The notes under the pieces are model-generated. The model saw only the letters and a list, made by a program, of their open reading frames with translations, searched no databases and was not told the DNA's origin. A DNA stretch of 13,606 bases from an uncultured Asticcacaulis sp. (GTDB lineage: Bacteria > Pseudomonadota > Alphaproteobacteria > Caulobacterales > Caulobacteraceae): assembly GCA_946480525.1 (NCBI GenBank), contig CAMLLA010000070.1:1-13606 (forward strand). Reading direction: 5' to 3'. Positions within the stretch are counted from its first letter, which is position 1. Each line of letters begins with the position of its first letter. Shown here piece after piece: positions 6,979 through 13,369 of this stretch. Position numbers and translations under genes: made by a program.

Positions 6979-8193
6979 ATGACGAAAGATTATCTCAAGG
7001 ACGCGCAGCTTTCGACGCGTGTGATCAATATCGGCATCGACGCGGACCCGGTGCACGGCGCCGTCATGCCGCCGATCTACCTGTCGTCGAACTACACCTT
7101 CGAGGGCTTCGGCAAGAAGCGGACCTATGACTATGCCCGCTCGGGCAATCCGACGCGCGAAGTCATCGCCGACGTCATCGCCGACCTGGAAGGCGGCGCC
7201 GGTGCGGTCATCACTGCATCCGGCCTGGCCGCACTCGACCTCCTCTGGCAGGACCTCGACCGCACCGCACCCATCGCGCCGGCCGCGGTTGCCGATCCGT
7301 CGGCCGTCAAGTCGAAGCGCGTCGTCGTCCCGCACGACTGCTATGGCGGCACCCAGCGCCTGCTCAATGCCCGCCACAAGCAGGGCGTGATCGAATGCGT
7401 CTATGTCGACCAGACCGATGAGGCAGCGCTTGCCGAAGCGCTGAAAACACCGACCGCTCTTCTCCTGCTGGAAACGCCGTCCAATCCCTTGATGCGCCTG
7501 ATCGACCTGGAAAAGCTGATCAAGCTTGGTCACGACAATGGCGCGCGCGTCGCGGTCGACAATACCTTCCTGTCACCTGCCCTGCAAAACCCGATCCGCT
7601 TTGGCGCCGACTATGTCGTCCATTCGACGACCAAGTACATCAACGGCCATTCGGACGTCATCGGCGGCGCGCTGGTCTGCGCCCATGAGGCCGACGTTCT
7701 GCCGATGCGCTGGTGGGCCAACTGCGTCGGCAGCACCCAGACGGCGTTCGACAGCTACATGACCCTGCGCGGCGTGCGCACCCTGTTCGTCCGCATCCGC
7801 CAGCAGCAGGAAACGGCGCAGGCCGTCGCGCAGTGGCTGGAACAGCACCCGGCGGTCAAGGCCGTCCACTATCCCGGCCTGAAGTCCCACCCGCAGCACG
7901 ACCTGGCCAAGAAGCAGCAGCATGGCCCCGGCGCCATGATGTCGTTCGAGCTCAAGGGCGGACTGGACGCGGTCAAGGCTGTGCTCGATGTCGTCGACCT
8001 GTTCAGCCTGGCCGAAAGCCTGGGCGGAATCGAAAGCCTGATCGTCCATCCGGGATCGATGACCCACGCAGCCATGTCACCCGAAGCCCAGGCCACGGCC
8101 GGCATTACCGGCGGCCTGCTGCGCATTTCGATCGGGCTAGAGGATGCTGAAGACCTGATCAAGGCGCTCGACAGGGCTTTTAAAGCTTTGTGA
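6979..8193 (+). CDS. metB: Cystathionine gamma-synthase (MetB-type trans-sulfuration enzyme, PLP-dependent)
   Basis: 404 residues from ATG 6979; the upstream in-frame start at 6862 lies inside the repeat and is rejected. This is a cytosolic PLP enzyme joining acylhomoserine and cysteine to cystathionine. Motifs run colinear with E. coli MetB: PPIYLSSNYTFEGF (31-44), DYARSGNPTRE (51-61), LEGGAGAVITASGLAA (70-85), PHDCYGG (118-124), ETPSNPL (165-171), VDNTFLSPALQNP (193-205), the PLP lysine Lys219 in HSTTKYINGHSD, and AESLGGIESLIVHPGSMTHA (345-364). A proline/alanine-rich insertion of about 15-20 residues (94-114) before the PHDCYGG motif is absent from E. coli MetB. The SD is weak (the nearest purine block is within the repeat hairpin, 19 nt away). 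It probably shares the riboswitch-controlled metX transcript. An O-acylhomoserine sulfhydrylase is the alternative. Confidence 0.9.
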   Translation: MTKDYLKDAQLSTRVINIGIDADPVHGAVMPPIYLSSNYTFEGFGKKRTYDYARSGNPTREVIADVIADLEGGAGAVITASGLAALDLLWQDLDRTAPIAPAAVADPSAVKSKRVVVPHDCYGGTQRLLNARHKQGVIECVYVDQTDEAALAEALKTPTALLLLETPSNPLMRLIDLEKLIKLGHDNGARVAVDNTFLSPALQNPIRFGADYVVHSTTKYINGHSDVIGGALVCAHEADVLPMRWWANCVGSTQTAFDSYMTLRGVRTLFVRIRQQQETAQAVAQWLEQHPAVKAVHYPGLKSHPQHDLAKKQQHGPGAMMSFELKGGLDAVKAVLDVVDLFSLAESLGGIESLIVHPGSMTHAAMSPEAQATAGITGGLLRISIGLEDAEDLIKALDRAFKAL

Positions 8194-9064
8194 AGCGCGT
8201 GAGCTTGTCGGGATTGCGCACGAAATAGACCGCGCTGACCTGATCGCCCGCGCGTTCGATCGTCAGCAGGTCGAGGCTGCCGTCATTGTGATGCGTGAGG
8301 ACAGCCATCGCTCCATTGACGCGCAAGTATTCGGTCCTGACGATCGAGTGCCGGCGGAATTTCAGCCAGATGCCGGTCAGGAACCGCGCCACCCGGTCAC
8401 GGCCTTCAAGGATATTGATCGCCGCCGACGCCTTGCCGCCACCGTCGGAATGCAGGCTGACATCGCGCGTCAGCAGCGCCTCAAGCGCCGTCGTGTCGCC
8501 CGACTGCGACGCCTCCAGAAAGGCCTGCATGAAGGCGCGCTCGTCGCTTTCGCTGACGGCAAAACGGGCCGGCGCCGGCTCCCGTTCCTGGCGCACGGCC
8601 TTGCGCGCCCGCGCCGCCAGCTGCCGGCAGGCGGCTTCAGACCGATCGAGCGTAGCGGCGATGTCGGTAAAGCTGGTACCGAAGACATCGTGCAGCAGGA
8701 AGGCCGCGCGCTCGAGCGGGCTTAGGCGCTCGAGCGCATAGAGAAGCCCGATCGACAGGTCGTCCGCCATATCCGCGTCACCGGCCCTGGCGCCGGTAAA
8801 GTCGGAAATGTCGTGCAGCGGCTCCGGCAGCCAAGGCCCGACATAGGTCATGCGCTGACGATGCGCCGACTTCAGCACATCGAGGCACAGCCGCGTCACC
8901 ACGCGCGTCAGATAGGCGCGCGTGTTGTCGGCTTCGCCAACCTCGGCTACGCGCACCGCCGCCTCCTGCACCACGTCCTCGGCTTCCGCCAGGGTGCCGA
9001 GCATGCGGTAGGCCACGCCGATCAGATAGCGGCGGTGCGTCTGGAGGTCGGCGATTAATGTCAC
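8180..9064 (-). CDS. ECF41-family RNA polymerase sigma factor with SnoaL-like C-terminal domain
   Basis: 294 residues starting with GTG (9064-9062), which overlaps the TGA of the upstream gene as GTGA, implying translational coupling. Order: sigma2 (about 12-75, including AYRMLGTLAEAEDVVQEA), the ECF41 linker signature YVGPWLPEP (74-82), sigma4 (about 108-160, with SPLERAAFLLHDVFG and FTDIAATLDRSEAACRQLAARARK), and an NTF2/SnoaL-like domain (about 172-285) carrying the diagnostic DGGGK (207-211) and NPDKL (284-288). In the family this C-terminal domain modulates sigma activity in place of an anti-sigma factor. The neighbour is an AhpD-like carboxymuconolactone decarboxylase, the usual ECF41 partner, with an ECF41-type promoter upstream of both, so autoregulation is likely. 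The inducing signal is unknown. The gene tail converges on metB, overlapping its end by 14 nt. Confidence 0.95.
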   Translation of the reverse strand: MTLIADLQTHRRYLIGVAYRMLGTLAEAEDVVQEAAVRVAEVGEADNTRAYLTRVVTRLCLDVLKSAHRQRMTYVGPWLPEPLHDISDFTGARAGDADMADDLSIGLLYALERLSPLERAAFLLHDVFGTSFTDIAATLDRSEAACRQLAARARKAVRQEREPAPARFAVSESDERAFMQAFLEASQSGDTTALEALLTRDVSLHSDGGGKASAAINILEGRDRVARFLTGIWLKFRRHSIVRTEYLRVNGAMAVLTHHNDGSLDLLTIERAGDQVSAVYFVRNPDKLTRFTKL

Positions 9065-9513
9065 TGGGCCTTGTCCTGGGGGTGGACCGTCCGCAGTCCG
9101 ACGGAGACGCGGTTCCAGCCATTGATCTGGGCGATCAGGAAGGTCAGGTCAATAATCTCCTTGTCCGTAAAATGCGCCTTGAGCGCTTCGTAATCGGCGT
9201 CAGGCGCATGGGTATCGGGCAGGTGCGTCAGGCTTTCCGTCCATTGCAGTGCCGCCTTTTCGCGCGGTGTGAACAGGTTCGACTCGGCAAAGGCGCTGAG
9301 CAGCAGAAGGCGCTTTTCGGTATCGCCGTCCTTGAGCGCTTCCAGGCGGTGCATGTGGATGCAGTTGGCGCAGCCATTGATCTGCGAGGCGCGCATCTTG
9401 ACCAGATGGATCAGGATCGAATCGAAGCCGCTCTCCTTGATATAGGTTTCCAGAACCGCCTTGGCGGCGAAGGCTTCAGGGGCGATGGCATAGGCGTTTA
9501 CACGGTGCGACAT
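9061..9513 (-). CDS. AhpD-like carboxymuconolactone decarboxylase family protein
   Basis: 150 residues. The family redox motif is intact: NGCANCIHMH (46-55) has Cys48, Cys51 and His55, matching the AhpD CxxC...H site used in thiol-dependent peroxide reduction, so a peroxidase-like redox role is more likely than true decarboxylation. IAQINGWNRVSVGLRTVHP near the C-terminus (127-145) is typical of the stand-alone CMD branch linked to ECF41 factors. ATG 9513 is preceded by AAGGAG on the minus strand with good spacing. It is the first gene of a two-gene operon with the ECF41 sigma factor and very likely its main target. Cytosolic; substrate unknown. Confidence 0.93.
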   Translation of the reverse strand: MSHRVNAYAIAPEAFAAKAVLETYIKESGFDSILIHLVKMRASQINGCANCIHMHRLEALKDGDTEKRLLLLSAFAESNLFTPREKAALQWTESLTHLPDTHAPDADYEALKAHFTDKEIIDLTFLIAQINGWNRVSVGLRTVHPQDKAQ

Positions 9514-9539
9514 GGCTTTCTCCTTTATGTCTGATTGTA

Positions 9540-9567
9540 TGACGAGGCAGCACGAGGGCGTGTGACA
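9540..9567 (-). promoter_or_regulatory. ECF41-type promoter of the CMD-sigma operon
   Basis: On the minus strand TGTCACA (9567-9561) is followed by exactly 16 nt and CGTCA (9544-9540), the described ECF41 target pattern. It lies 27 nt before the CMD start codon, leaving a short leader with AAGGAG. Sequence match plus position make direct control by the adjacent sigma factor very likely. Confidence 0.85.
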
Positions 9568-9647
9568 AACCCTGGAAAGAAAATTTCACTTGCCAATGCG
9601 ATGCCGTGTGAGACCGTGGAGCAAATCGCCAAAAGGGGGAGTTCGAT

Positions 9648-10499
9648 ATGCGCGTTTTGACAGGCATTGTCGCGTCAGTCATGCTGGCCGTGACCGGTGT
9701 CGCCGCCTACGCCGATCCCGTCGAAGAGGTGTTCAAGGTGGAAGAAGCGTTCGACGCCTATACGGCCGAACACGGCATCACCGAAGGTTTTCACGCCTAT
9801 TCGACTTTAGACGCCATCGCCTTTCGTCCCGAAGCCATGCGCATTCATGACCGTCTGGGCGACGCGATCGCCAAGGGCGAAGGCGGCAAGGACGCTCCGT
9901 CGAAGCTGCGCTGGCGGCCTTATCGCATCGTTGTCGCTGCGTCGGGCGACATGGCCTGGGACATGGGGCCGTGGACCATCGAAGGCACTGACCGGGCCGG
10001 CTGGTTCTTCACCATCTGGCAAAAGCAAGCCGATGGACGCTGGCTGTGGTCACTCGATACCGGCGCCGGCCCTGCTCCCGCCGGCAAGCTTCCGCCCGCC
10101 GGCGCCCGCGAAACACTCAGTTTCATGCATGCCGGCCCCGCCGATCCAGACCCTGCCAATTCAGTGGCGAAGCGTGATGCCGAACTGAACGCCGCCCTCA
10201 GCGCCAAACCGGCGGCCGATGCCTACAAAAGCTTCAGCATCCCGGACATGACCTATTTTGGTGGCGGTACCGTCCCGTCGACCGACAGAAAAGCCGTCAA
10301 AGCCCTCCTAGGTGCCCGTCCTCAACAAGGCGTGACTTGGACGACCATAGGCAAGGGCCAGTCCGCGGCAGGCGATATGGTCTATACCTACGGTCACGTG
10401 ACCGATGCGGCCGGGGCGTACCTGGGACACTATGTCAGGGTATGGACGCCGATCTCCGGCTGGCGAGTGAGTGTCGATATCTACAATTCCGCGAAGTAG
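9648..10499 (+). CDS. Secreted protein with two tandem NTF2-like (DUF4440/SnoaL-type) domains
   Basis: 283 residues with SD AGGGGGAG (9634-9641) and ATG 9648. A Sec signal peptide covers residues 1-22 (hydrophobic core LTGIVASVMLAVTGVAA, cleavage predicted AYA-DP). The mature part reads as two related alpha+beta cone-like units: the first, about 24-155, ends with GWFFTIWQKQADGRWLWSLDTG; the second, about 168-283, ends with GHYVRVWTPISGWRVSVDIYNS. The pattern 'W/V...R/Q...GWR/W' at both ends is characteristic of DUF4440-like folds. No catalytic residues can be named; function in the periplasm is unknown. It is divergent from the ECF41 module with 134 bp between them, and no ECF41 promoter was seen on this strand. 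Confidence 0.75.
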   Translation: MRVLTGIVASVMLAVTGVAAYADPVEEVFKVEEAFDAYTAEHGITEGFHAYSTLDAIAFRPEAMRIHDRLGDAIAKGEGGKDAPSKLRWRPYRIVVAASGDMAWDMGPWTIEGTDRAGWFFTIWQKQADGRWLWSLDTGAGPAPAGKLPPAGARETLSFMHAGPADPDPANSVAKRDAELNAALSAKPAADAYKSFSIPDMTYFGGGTVPSTDRKAVKALLGARPQQGVTWTTIGKGQSAAGDMVYTYGHVTDAAGAYLGHYVRVWTPISGWRVSVDIYNSAK

Positions 10500-10523
10500 T
10501 TTTGGATCGGGTCACTTCGGCCT

Positions 10524-10556
10524 TGCCATGGCACGTGACGGCGATACTAATCGCCG
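10524..10556. promoter_or_regulatory. Two palindromes upstream of the aldo/keto reductase gene
   Basis: TGCCATGGCA (10524-10533) is a perfect 10-nt palindrome. CGGCGAT (10539-10545) and ATCGCCG (10550-10556) form a perfect 7-bp inverted repeat with spacer ACTA. No T-run follows, so this is more likely a protein-binding site or RNA hairpin than a terminator. Function is unproven. Confidence 0.35.
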
Positions 10557-10612
10557 CAACGGAGCGTAAGACTCTGCATGCCGCAAAAACTCTACCCGAG
10601 GAGAAATGTTCC

Positions 10613-11686
10613 ATGGGCCACATGCCCCCCTATTCCGCCGCCGACACCCGCTATTCATCCATGCCCTATCGCCGCTGCGGCCGGTCGGGCCTCAAGCTGC
10701 CTGCCATCTCGCTCGGCCTGTGGCAGAACTTCGGCGATATCAATCCGCTTGACACGCAGCGCGCCATGCTCCGCCGGGCCTTCGACCGTGGCGTGACGCA
10801 CTTCGACCTGGCCAACAACTACGGCCCTCCGTTCGGATCCGCAGAGACCAATTTCGGCCGTATCCTGAAAGAAGACTTCCTGCCCTACCGCGATGAACTG
10901 ATCATCTCGACCAAGGCTGGCTGGGACATGTGGCCCGGACCATACGGCGGCATGAACGGTTCCAAGAAGTACATGATCGCCTCGTTCGACCAGAGCCTGA
11001 AGCGCATGGGCCTCGACTATGTTGACATCTACTATTCGCACCGCCCCGATCCGTTCACCCCGCTGGAAGAGACCATGGGCGCCCTGGCGCTCCTCTACAA
11101 GCAAGGCAAGGCGCTCTATGTCGGCATCTCCAACTACAATGCCGAGCTGACGAAGCAGGCCGCCGCCATCCTGAAGTCCGAAGGCGTGCCGCTGACCATC
11201 AGCCAGCCCAACTACAGCCTGCTCGACCGCTGGATCGAACCGGACCTCTTGGCCACAAATGCCGAACTTGGCGCCGGCACCATCGTCTTCTCGCCGCTGG
11301 CCCAGGGCTTCCTCAGCACCAAATACCTGAAGGACGTGCCGGGCGATTCGCGGGCGGCGCGGCTGGACTGGGTGCGCAACGGCCTGACAGAGGCGACTAT
11401 CGGCCGTATCCGCGCACTCAACGACCTGGCGCAAAAGCGCGGCCAGAGCCTGGCCCAGATGGCGCTGGCCTGGACGCTGCGCGACGAACGCGTGACCTCT
11501 ACCCTGATCGGCGCCCGGACCGTTGAGCAACTGGACGACAGCCTGGGCGCACTCGACAACCTCGCCTTCACGTCGGCGGAACTGGAAGCGGCCGATCAGA
11601 TTACGCGTGGTGATCCCGATATCTTCACCGCTCCGGCCAAGGCCAATGGCGATGATCTGCGCGCGGACCCGGATTATCGCGCCTGA
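10613..11686 (+). CDS. Aldo/keto reductase, YghZ (L-glyceraldehyde 3-phosphate reductase-like) family
   Basis: 357 residues from ATG 10613, chosen because GAGGAGA (10598-10604) precedes it at proper spacing; the in-frame start at 10337 lies inside the previous gene. It is closely colinear with E. coli YghZ: MPYRRCGRSGLKLPAISLGLW (17-37), THFDLANNYGPPFGSAE (62-78), KAGWDMWPGPYGG (101-113), SLKRMGLDYVDIYYSHR (128-144), GKALYVGISNY, QPNYSLLDRW and FSPLAQGFLSTKYL. The AKR catalytic tetrad is Asp65, Tyr70, Lys101 and His143. It is an NADPH-dependent cytosolic reductase of short aldehydes; YghZ-type enzymes act on L-glyceraldehyde 3-phosphate and methylglyoxal, though the physiological substrate here is inferred. 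It is a single-gene unit with a strong terminator after it. Confidence 0.93.
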   Translation: MGHMPPYSAADTRYSSMPYRRCGRSGLKLPAISLGLWQNFGDINPLDTQRAMLRRAFDRGVTHFDLANNYGPPFGSAETNFGRILKEDFLPYRDELIISTKAGWDMWPGPYGGMNGSKKYMIASFDQSLKRMGLDYVDIYYSHRPDPFTPLEETMGALALLYKQGKALYVGISNYNAELTKQAAAILKSEGVPLTISQPNYSLLDRWIEPDLLATNAELGAGTIVFSPLAQGFLSTKYLKDVPGDSRAARLDWVRNGLTEATIGRIRALNDLAQKRGQSLAQMALAWTLRDERVTSTLIGARTVEQLDDSLGALDNLAFTSAELEAADQITRGDPDIFTAPAKANGDDLRADPDYRA

Positions 11687-11712
11687 TCTTAGTAATTTGT
11701 TGAGCATAGTCG

Positions 11713-11741
11713 GCGTGGTGCATTGCACCACGCTCTTTTTT
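11713..11741 (+). terminator. Intrinsic terminator after the aldo/keto reductase gene
   Basis: Perfect 8-bp stem GCGTGGTG (11713-11720) / CACCACGC (11726-11733) with loop CATTG, followed by TCTTTTTT (11734-11741). It begins 27 nt after the stop codon. Confidence 0.93.
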
Positions 11742-11761
11742 ATCTGGCAGAGTCTTCAAGC

Positions 11762-11898
11762 GACAACCGCTTTGTAGTCTTAACTCTGAAAGTTGTTGCG
11801 ATGCGAAAAATTATTCCCCAATTGCGCGAACTAAAACATATTTCTTCTTTATTTCTGACTCGCTAAAACTTACTCGAGGCTGACAAAGGTTCATATGC
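11762..11898. other. AT-rich intergenic region before the small-protein genes
   Basis: Clearly more AT-rich than the surrounding DNA (for example AAAAATTATT, and AAAACATATTTCTTCTTTATTT). It ends in AAAGG (11885-11889), the likely SD of the next gene. It should hold the promoter for that gene, but I could not single out a convincing -35/-10 pair. Confidence 0.5.
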
Positions 11899-12126
11899 AT
11901 GTCGATCACCGAGGAAACCTGCCGCTGGGCCTATGCCAAGGCCATGCGCAACGAGAATATCCGGCGCGCCTTAGAAGAAGTCGGACGGGCTGTCTATCTT
12001 GATGACAACGCGTCCGATGAGTCGGTATTCCCGGCGTCCAATCGCTACGTGCTGTCGCGCGTCGAATTGCATGGCGAACGCCAGGCGGAAGCATTGGTCT
12101 ATTGCAACGGTGTCTGCGTCGCCTGA
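11899..12126 (+). CDS. Small hypothetical protein (75 residues)
   Basis: ATG 11899 follows AAAGG at 11885-11889 with a 9-nt spacer. The protein is soluble and starts with a helical, charged segment (TEETCRWAYAKAMRNENIRRALEEVGRAVYL), then a short acidic turn (DDNASDES) and a beta-like C-terminal half (YVLSRVELHGERQAEALVYCNGVCVA). It has three cysteines, two of them close to the C-terminus. No signal peptide or membrane segment, and I do not recognise a family. It follows an AT-rich gap and precedes a second small gene on the same strand. Good SD and codon use make it a probable real gene. Confidence 0.6.
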   Translation: MSITEETCRWAYAKAMRNENIRRALEEVGRAVYLDDNASDESVFPASNRYVLSRVELHGERQAEALVYCNGVCVA

Positions 12127-12194
12127 GTCACGCCGCCCCAGCGCCGTCAGAACGGCGGCGCTACAATCCCCTGTCTCTTCCCGGAACGCGACTA

Positions 12195-12223
12195 TTGACA
12201 AGCTGGAACAATTGGAACAAAAT
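12195..12223 (+). promoter_or_regulatory. Predicted sigma70-type promoter for the second small gene
   Basis: A perfect TTGACA (12195-12200) and CAAAAT (12218-12223) with a 17-nt spacer. Initiation near 12230 would give a leader of about 19 nt containing GGAG (12239-12242). A hairpin-forming stretch, CGCCGT/ACGGCG, just upstream (about 12141-12156) separates it from the previous gene. Confidence 0.5.
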
Positions 12224-12248
12224 GTGAACATTGGATCCGGAGTCGATC

Positions 12249-12476
12249 ATGCACGCACAGTCCCAGCCCTCCCCGCAAAAGACGCAGACCCTGCGCTGGT
12301 CGCGTGTCGATGCCGCCGATACGCGCATCGAACGCGATCTTAAAATGATCTTGTGCGCCCGTGACTTCCAGGTCCTGAGCGGCTCGCAGGCTGTGACGCC
12401 TTGTTACTATCGTGGCCGTGACCGCGCCGGAAACGCCATCACTGTCCGCGTTATTGCGGACGACATGGCGGCCTAA
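12249..12476 (+). CDS. Small basic hypothetical protein (75 residues)
   Basis: ATG 12249 is preceded by GGAG at 12239-12242 (6-nt spacing); the TTG at 12231 is rejected. A flexible Gln/Pro-rich N-terminus (HAQSQPSPQKTQ) is followed by a compact mixed segment: LRWSRVDAADTRIERDLKMILCARDFQVLSG, then CYYRGRDRAGNAITVRVIADDMAA. No signal peptide, membrane segment or recognised domain. It has the same length as the preceding small protein, but I see no convincing sequence similarity between them. It probably has its own promoter, and it converges with the DUF1080 gene. Function unknown. Confidence 0.6.
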   Translation: MHAQSQPSPQKTQTLRWSRVDAADTRIERDLKMILCARDFQVLSGSQAVTPCYYRGRDRAGNAITVRVIADDMAA

Positions 12477-12571
12477 GCCTGACGTGACTCTATACTTCCC
12501 GGATCCGCACATGGATGGTGAAGGAGATCCGCTGCGACAACCGCCGCCGCTCTGATTGCCGTGACGTACGC

Positions 12572-13369
12572 CTACGGTGCAGACGGCTCAAGTTTTTTGA
12601 TCTGGATGTTGCGGTAATAGACCTCGGCATACTCGGCCTGAAGCGCGATCTTGCCGTGGTCGAGGCGGAGCCAGGACTGGCCGGCGGTGTCGAAGGACTT
12701 GATGTCGGTGACGCGCATATTGACGACTCCATTGACCATGTACACGGCGCTGTCGCCACGCACGATCAGGTCAATTGTGTTCCAGCCCGGCTTTTCGAGG
12801 TTCAGGGGCGCATGGCGGATGCGTTTGAAATCGTCATAGCCGCCGACGGTCAAGGACGTTCCGCCGTCTTCCGGCGTGGCATACAGTCCGGTTTTGGGGT
12901 CTGCCGTGCTGGTGACGCGCGTTGAGATGGCCCAAAGATCGCCCGTATCGCCTTCCTGAATCTGGAACTCGGCGCTGCGCGGCCAGGCTTCCGGCGCCGC
13001 ACTATAAATGTGATAAAGAAGACCGGCGTCGCGGACCTGGTCGACGCGCGGCGAAAACTTCTTTTCGCCCCAGCGATATTCAAGCCGCAGGTGGTAATCG
13101 CTGTAATCGCTGACAGTTTGAATATAGGCCTGGCTTTGCGCCGAACCAGCAGGGTCCGTGGCATAGGCGTGGATAACGCCGTCCGCCACTTCAAAAAGGG
13201 CGGAAGCCGGCCGGCCGTCAACGGGCTTACCGGCATAGGCCGCGGTCCAGCCATCAAGGTTTCTTCCGTTGAACAGAGGCGTCCAGGTCTCAGTACCCGC
13301 CTGCGATTGCACCGGCATGCCCCCCCCGGAAAGAGTGACAAGGGCGGCGAGAATGCAGATTATACGCAT
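12572..13369 (-). CDS. Secreted DUF1080 protein (3-keto-disaccharide hydrolase-like, concanavalin-like fold)
   Basis: 265 residues from ATG 13369, chosen because GGAG precedes it at 6 nt and a Sec signal peptide starts there (MRIICILAALVTLSGGG..., cleavage about SQA-GT at 24/25); the longer frame from 13516 is an unlikely arginine-rich extension. Family motifs: PLFNGRNLDGW (31-41), FEVADGVIHAY (59-69), DYHLRLEYRWGEKKF (91-105), RDAGLLYHI (113-121), AEFQIQEGDTGDLW (133-146), GWNTIDLIVRGDSAVYMVNG (195-214) and YYRNIQIKKL (251-260). DUF1080 members cleave 3-keto-glycosides or related keto-sugars by elimination. This one would act in the periplasm. It is convergent with the small genes; a Tat-exported oxidoreductase at the left of the window is a possible partner. 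Family firm, substrate unknown. Confidence 0.92.
   Translation of the reverse strand: MRIICILAALVTLSGGGMPVQSQAGTETWTPLFNGRNLDGWTAAYAGKPVDGRPASALFEVADGVIHAYATDPAGSAQSQAYIQTVSDYSDYHLRLEYRWGEKKFSPRVDQVRDAGLLYHIYSAAPEAWPRSAEFQIQEGDTGDLWAISTRVTSTADPKTGLYATPEDGGTSLTVGGYDDFKRIRHAPLNLEKPGWNTIDLIVRGDSAVYMVNGVVNMRVTDIKSFDTAGQSWLRLDHGKIALQAEYAEVYYRNIQIKKLEPSAP

Noticed and set aside
10655..11731. Minus-strand open frame opposite the aldo/keto reductase (358 codons)
   Set aside because: Antisense shadow; begins inside the terminator region of the true gene.
11899..12476. The two small genes as a toxin-antitoxin pair
   Set aside because: They are separated by 122 bp with an apparent second promoter, and neither shows a toxin or DNA-binding motif.
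12558..12598. Possible terminator GCCGT...ACGGC followed by TTTTTT for the small plus-strand genes
   Set aside because: Only a 5-bp stem with a 20-nt loop, five unpaired bases before the T-run, and inside the DUF1080 coding end; too weak to call.
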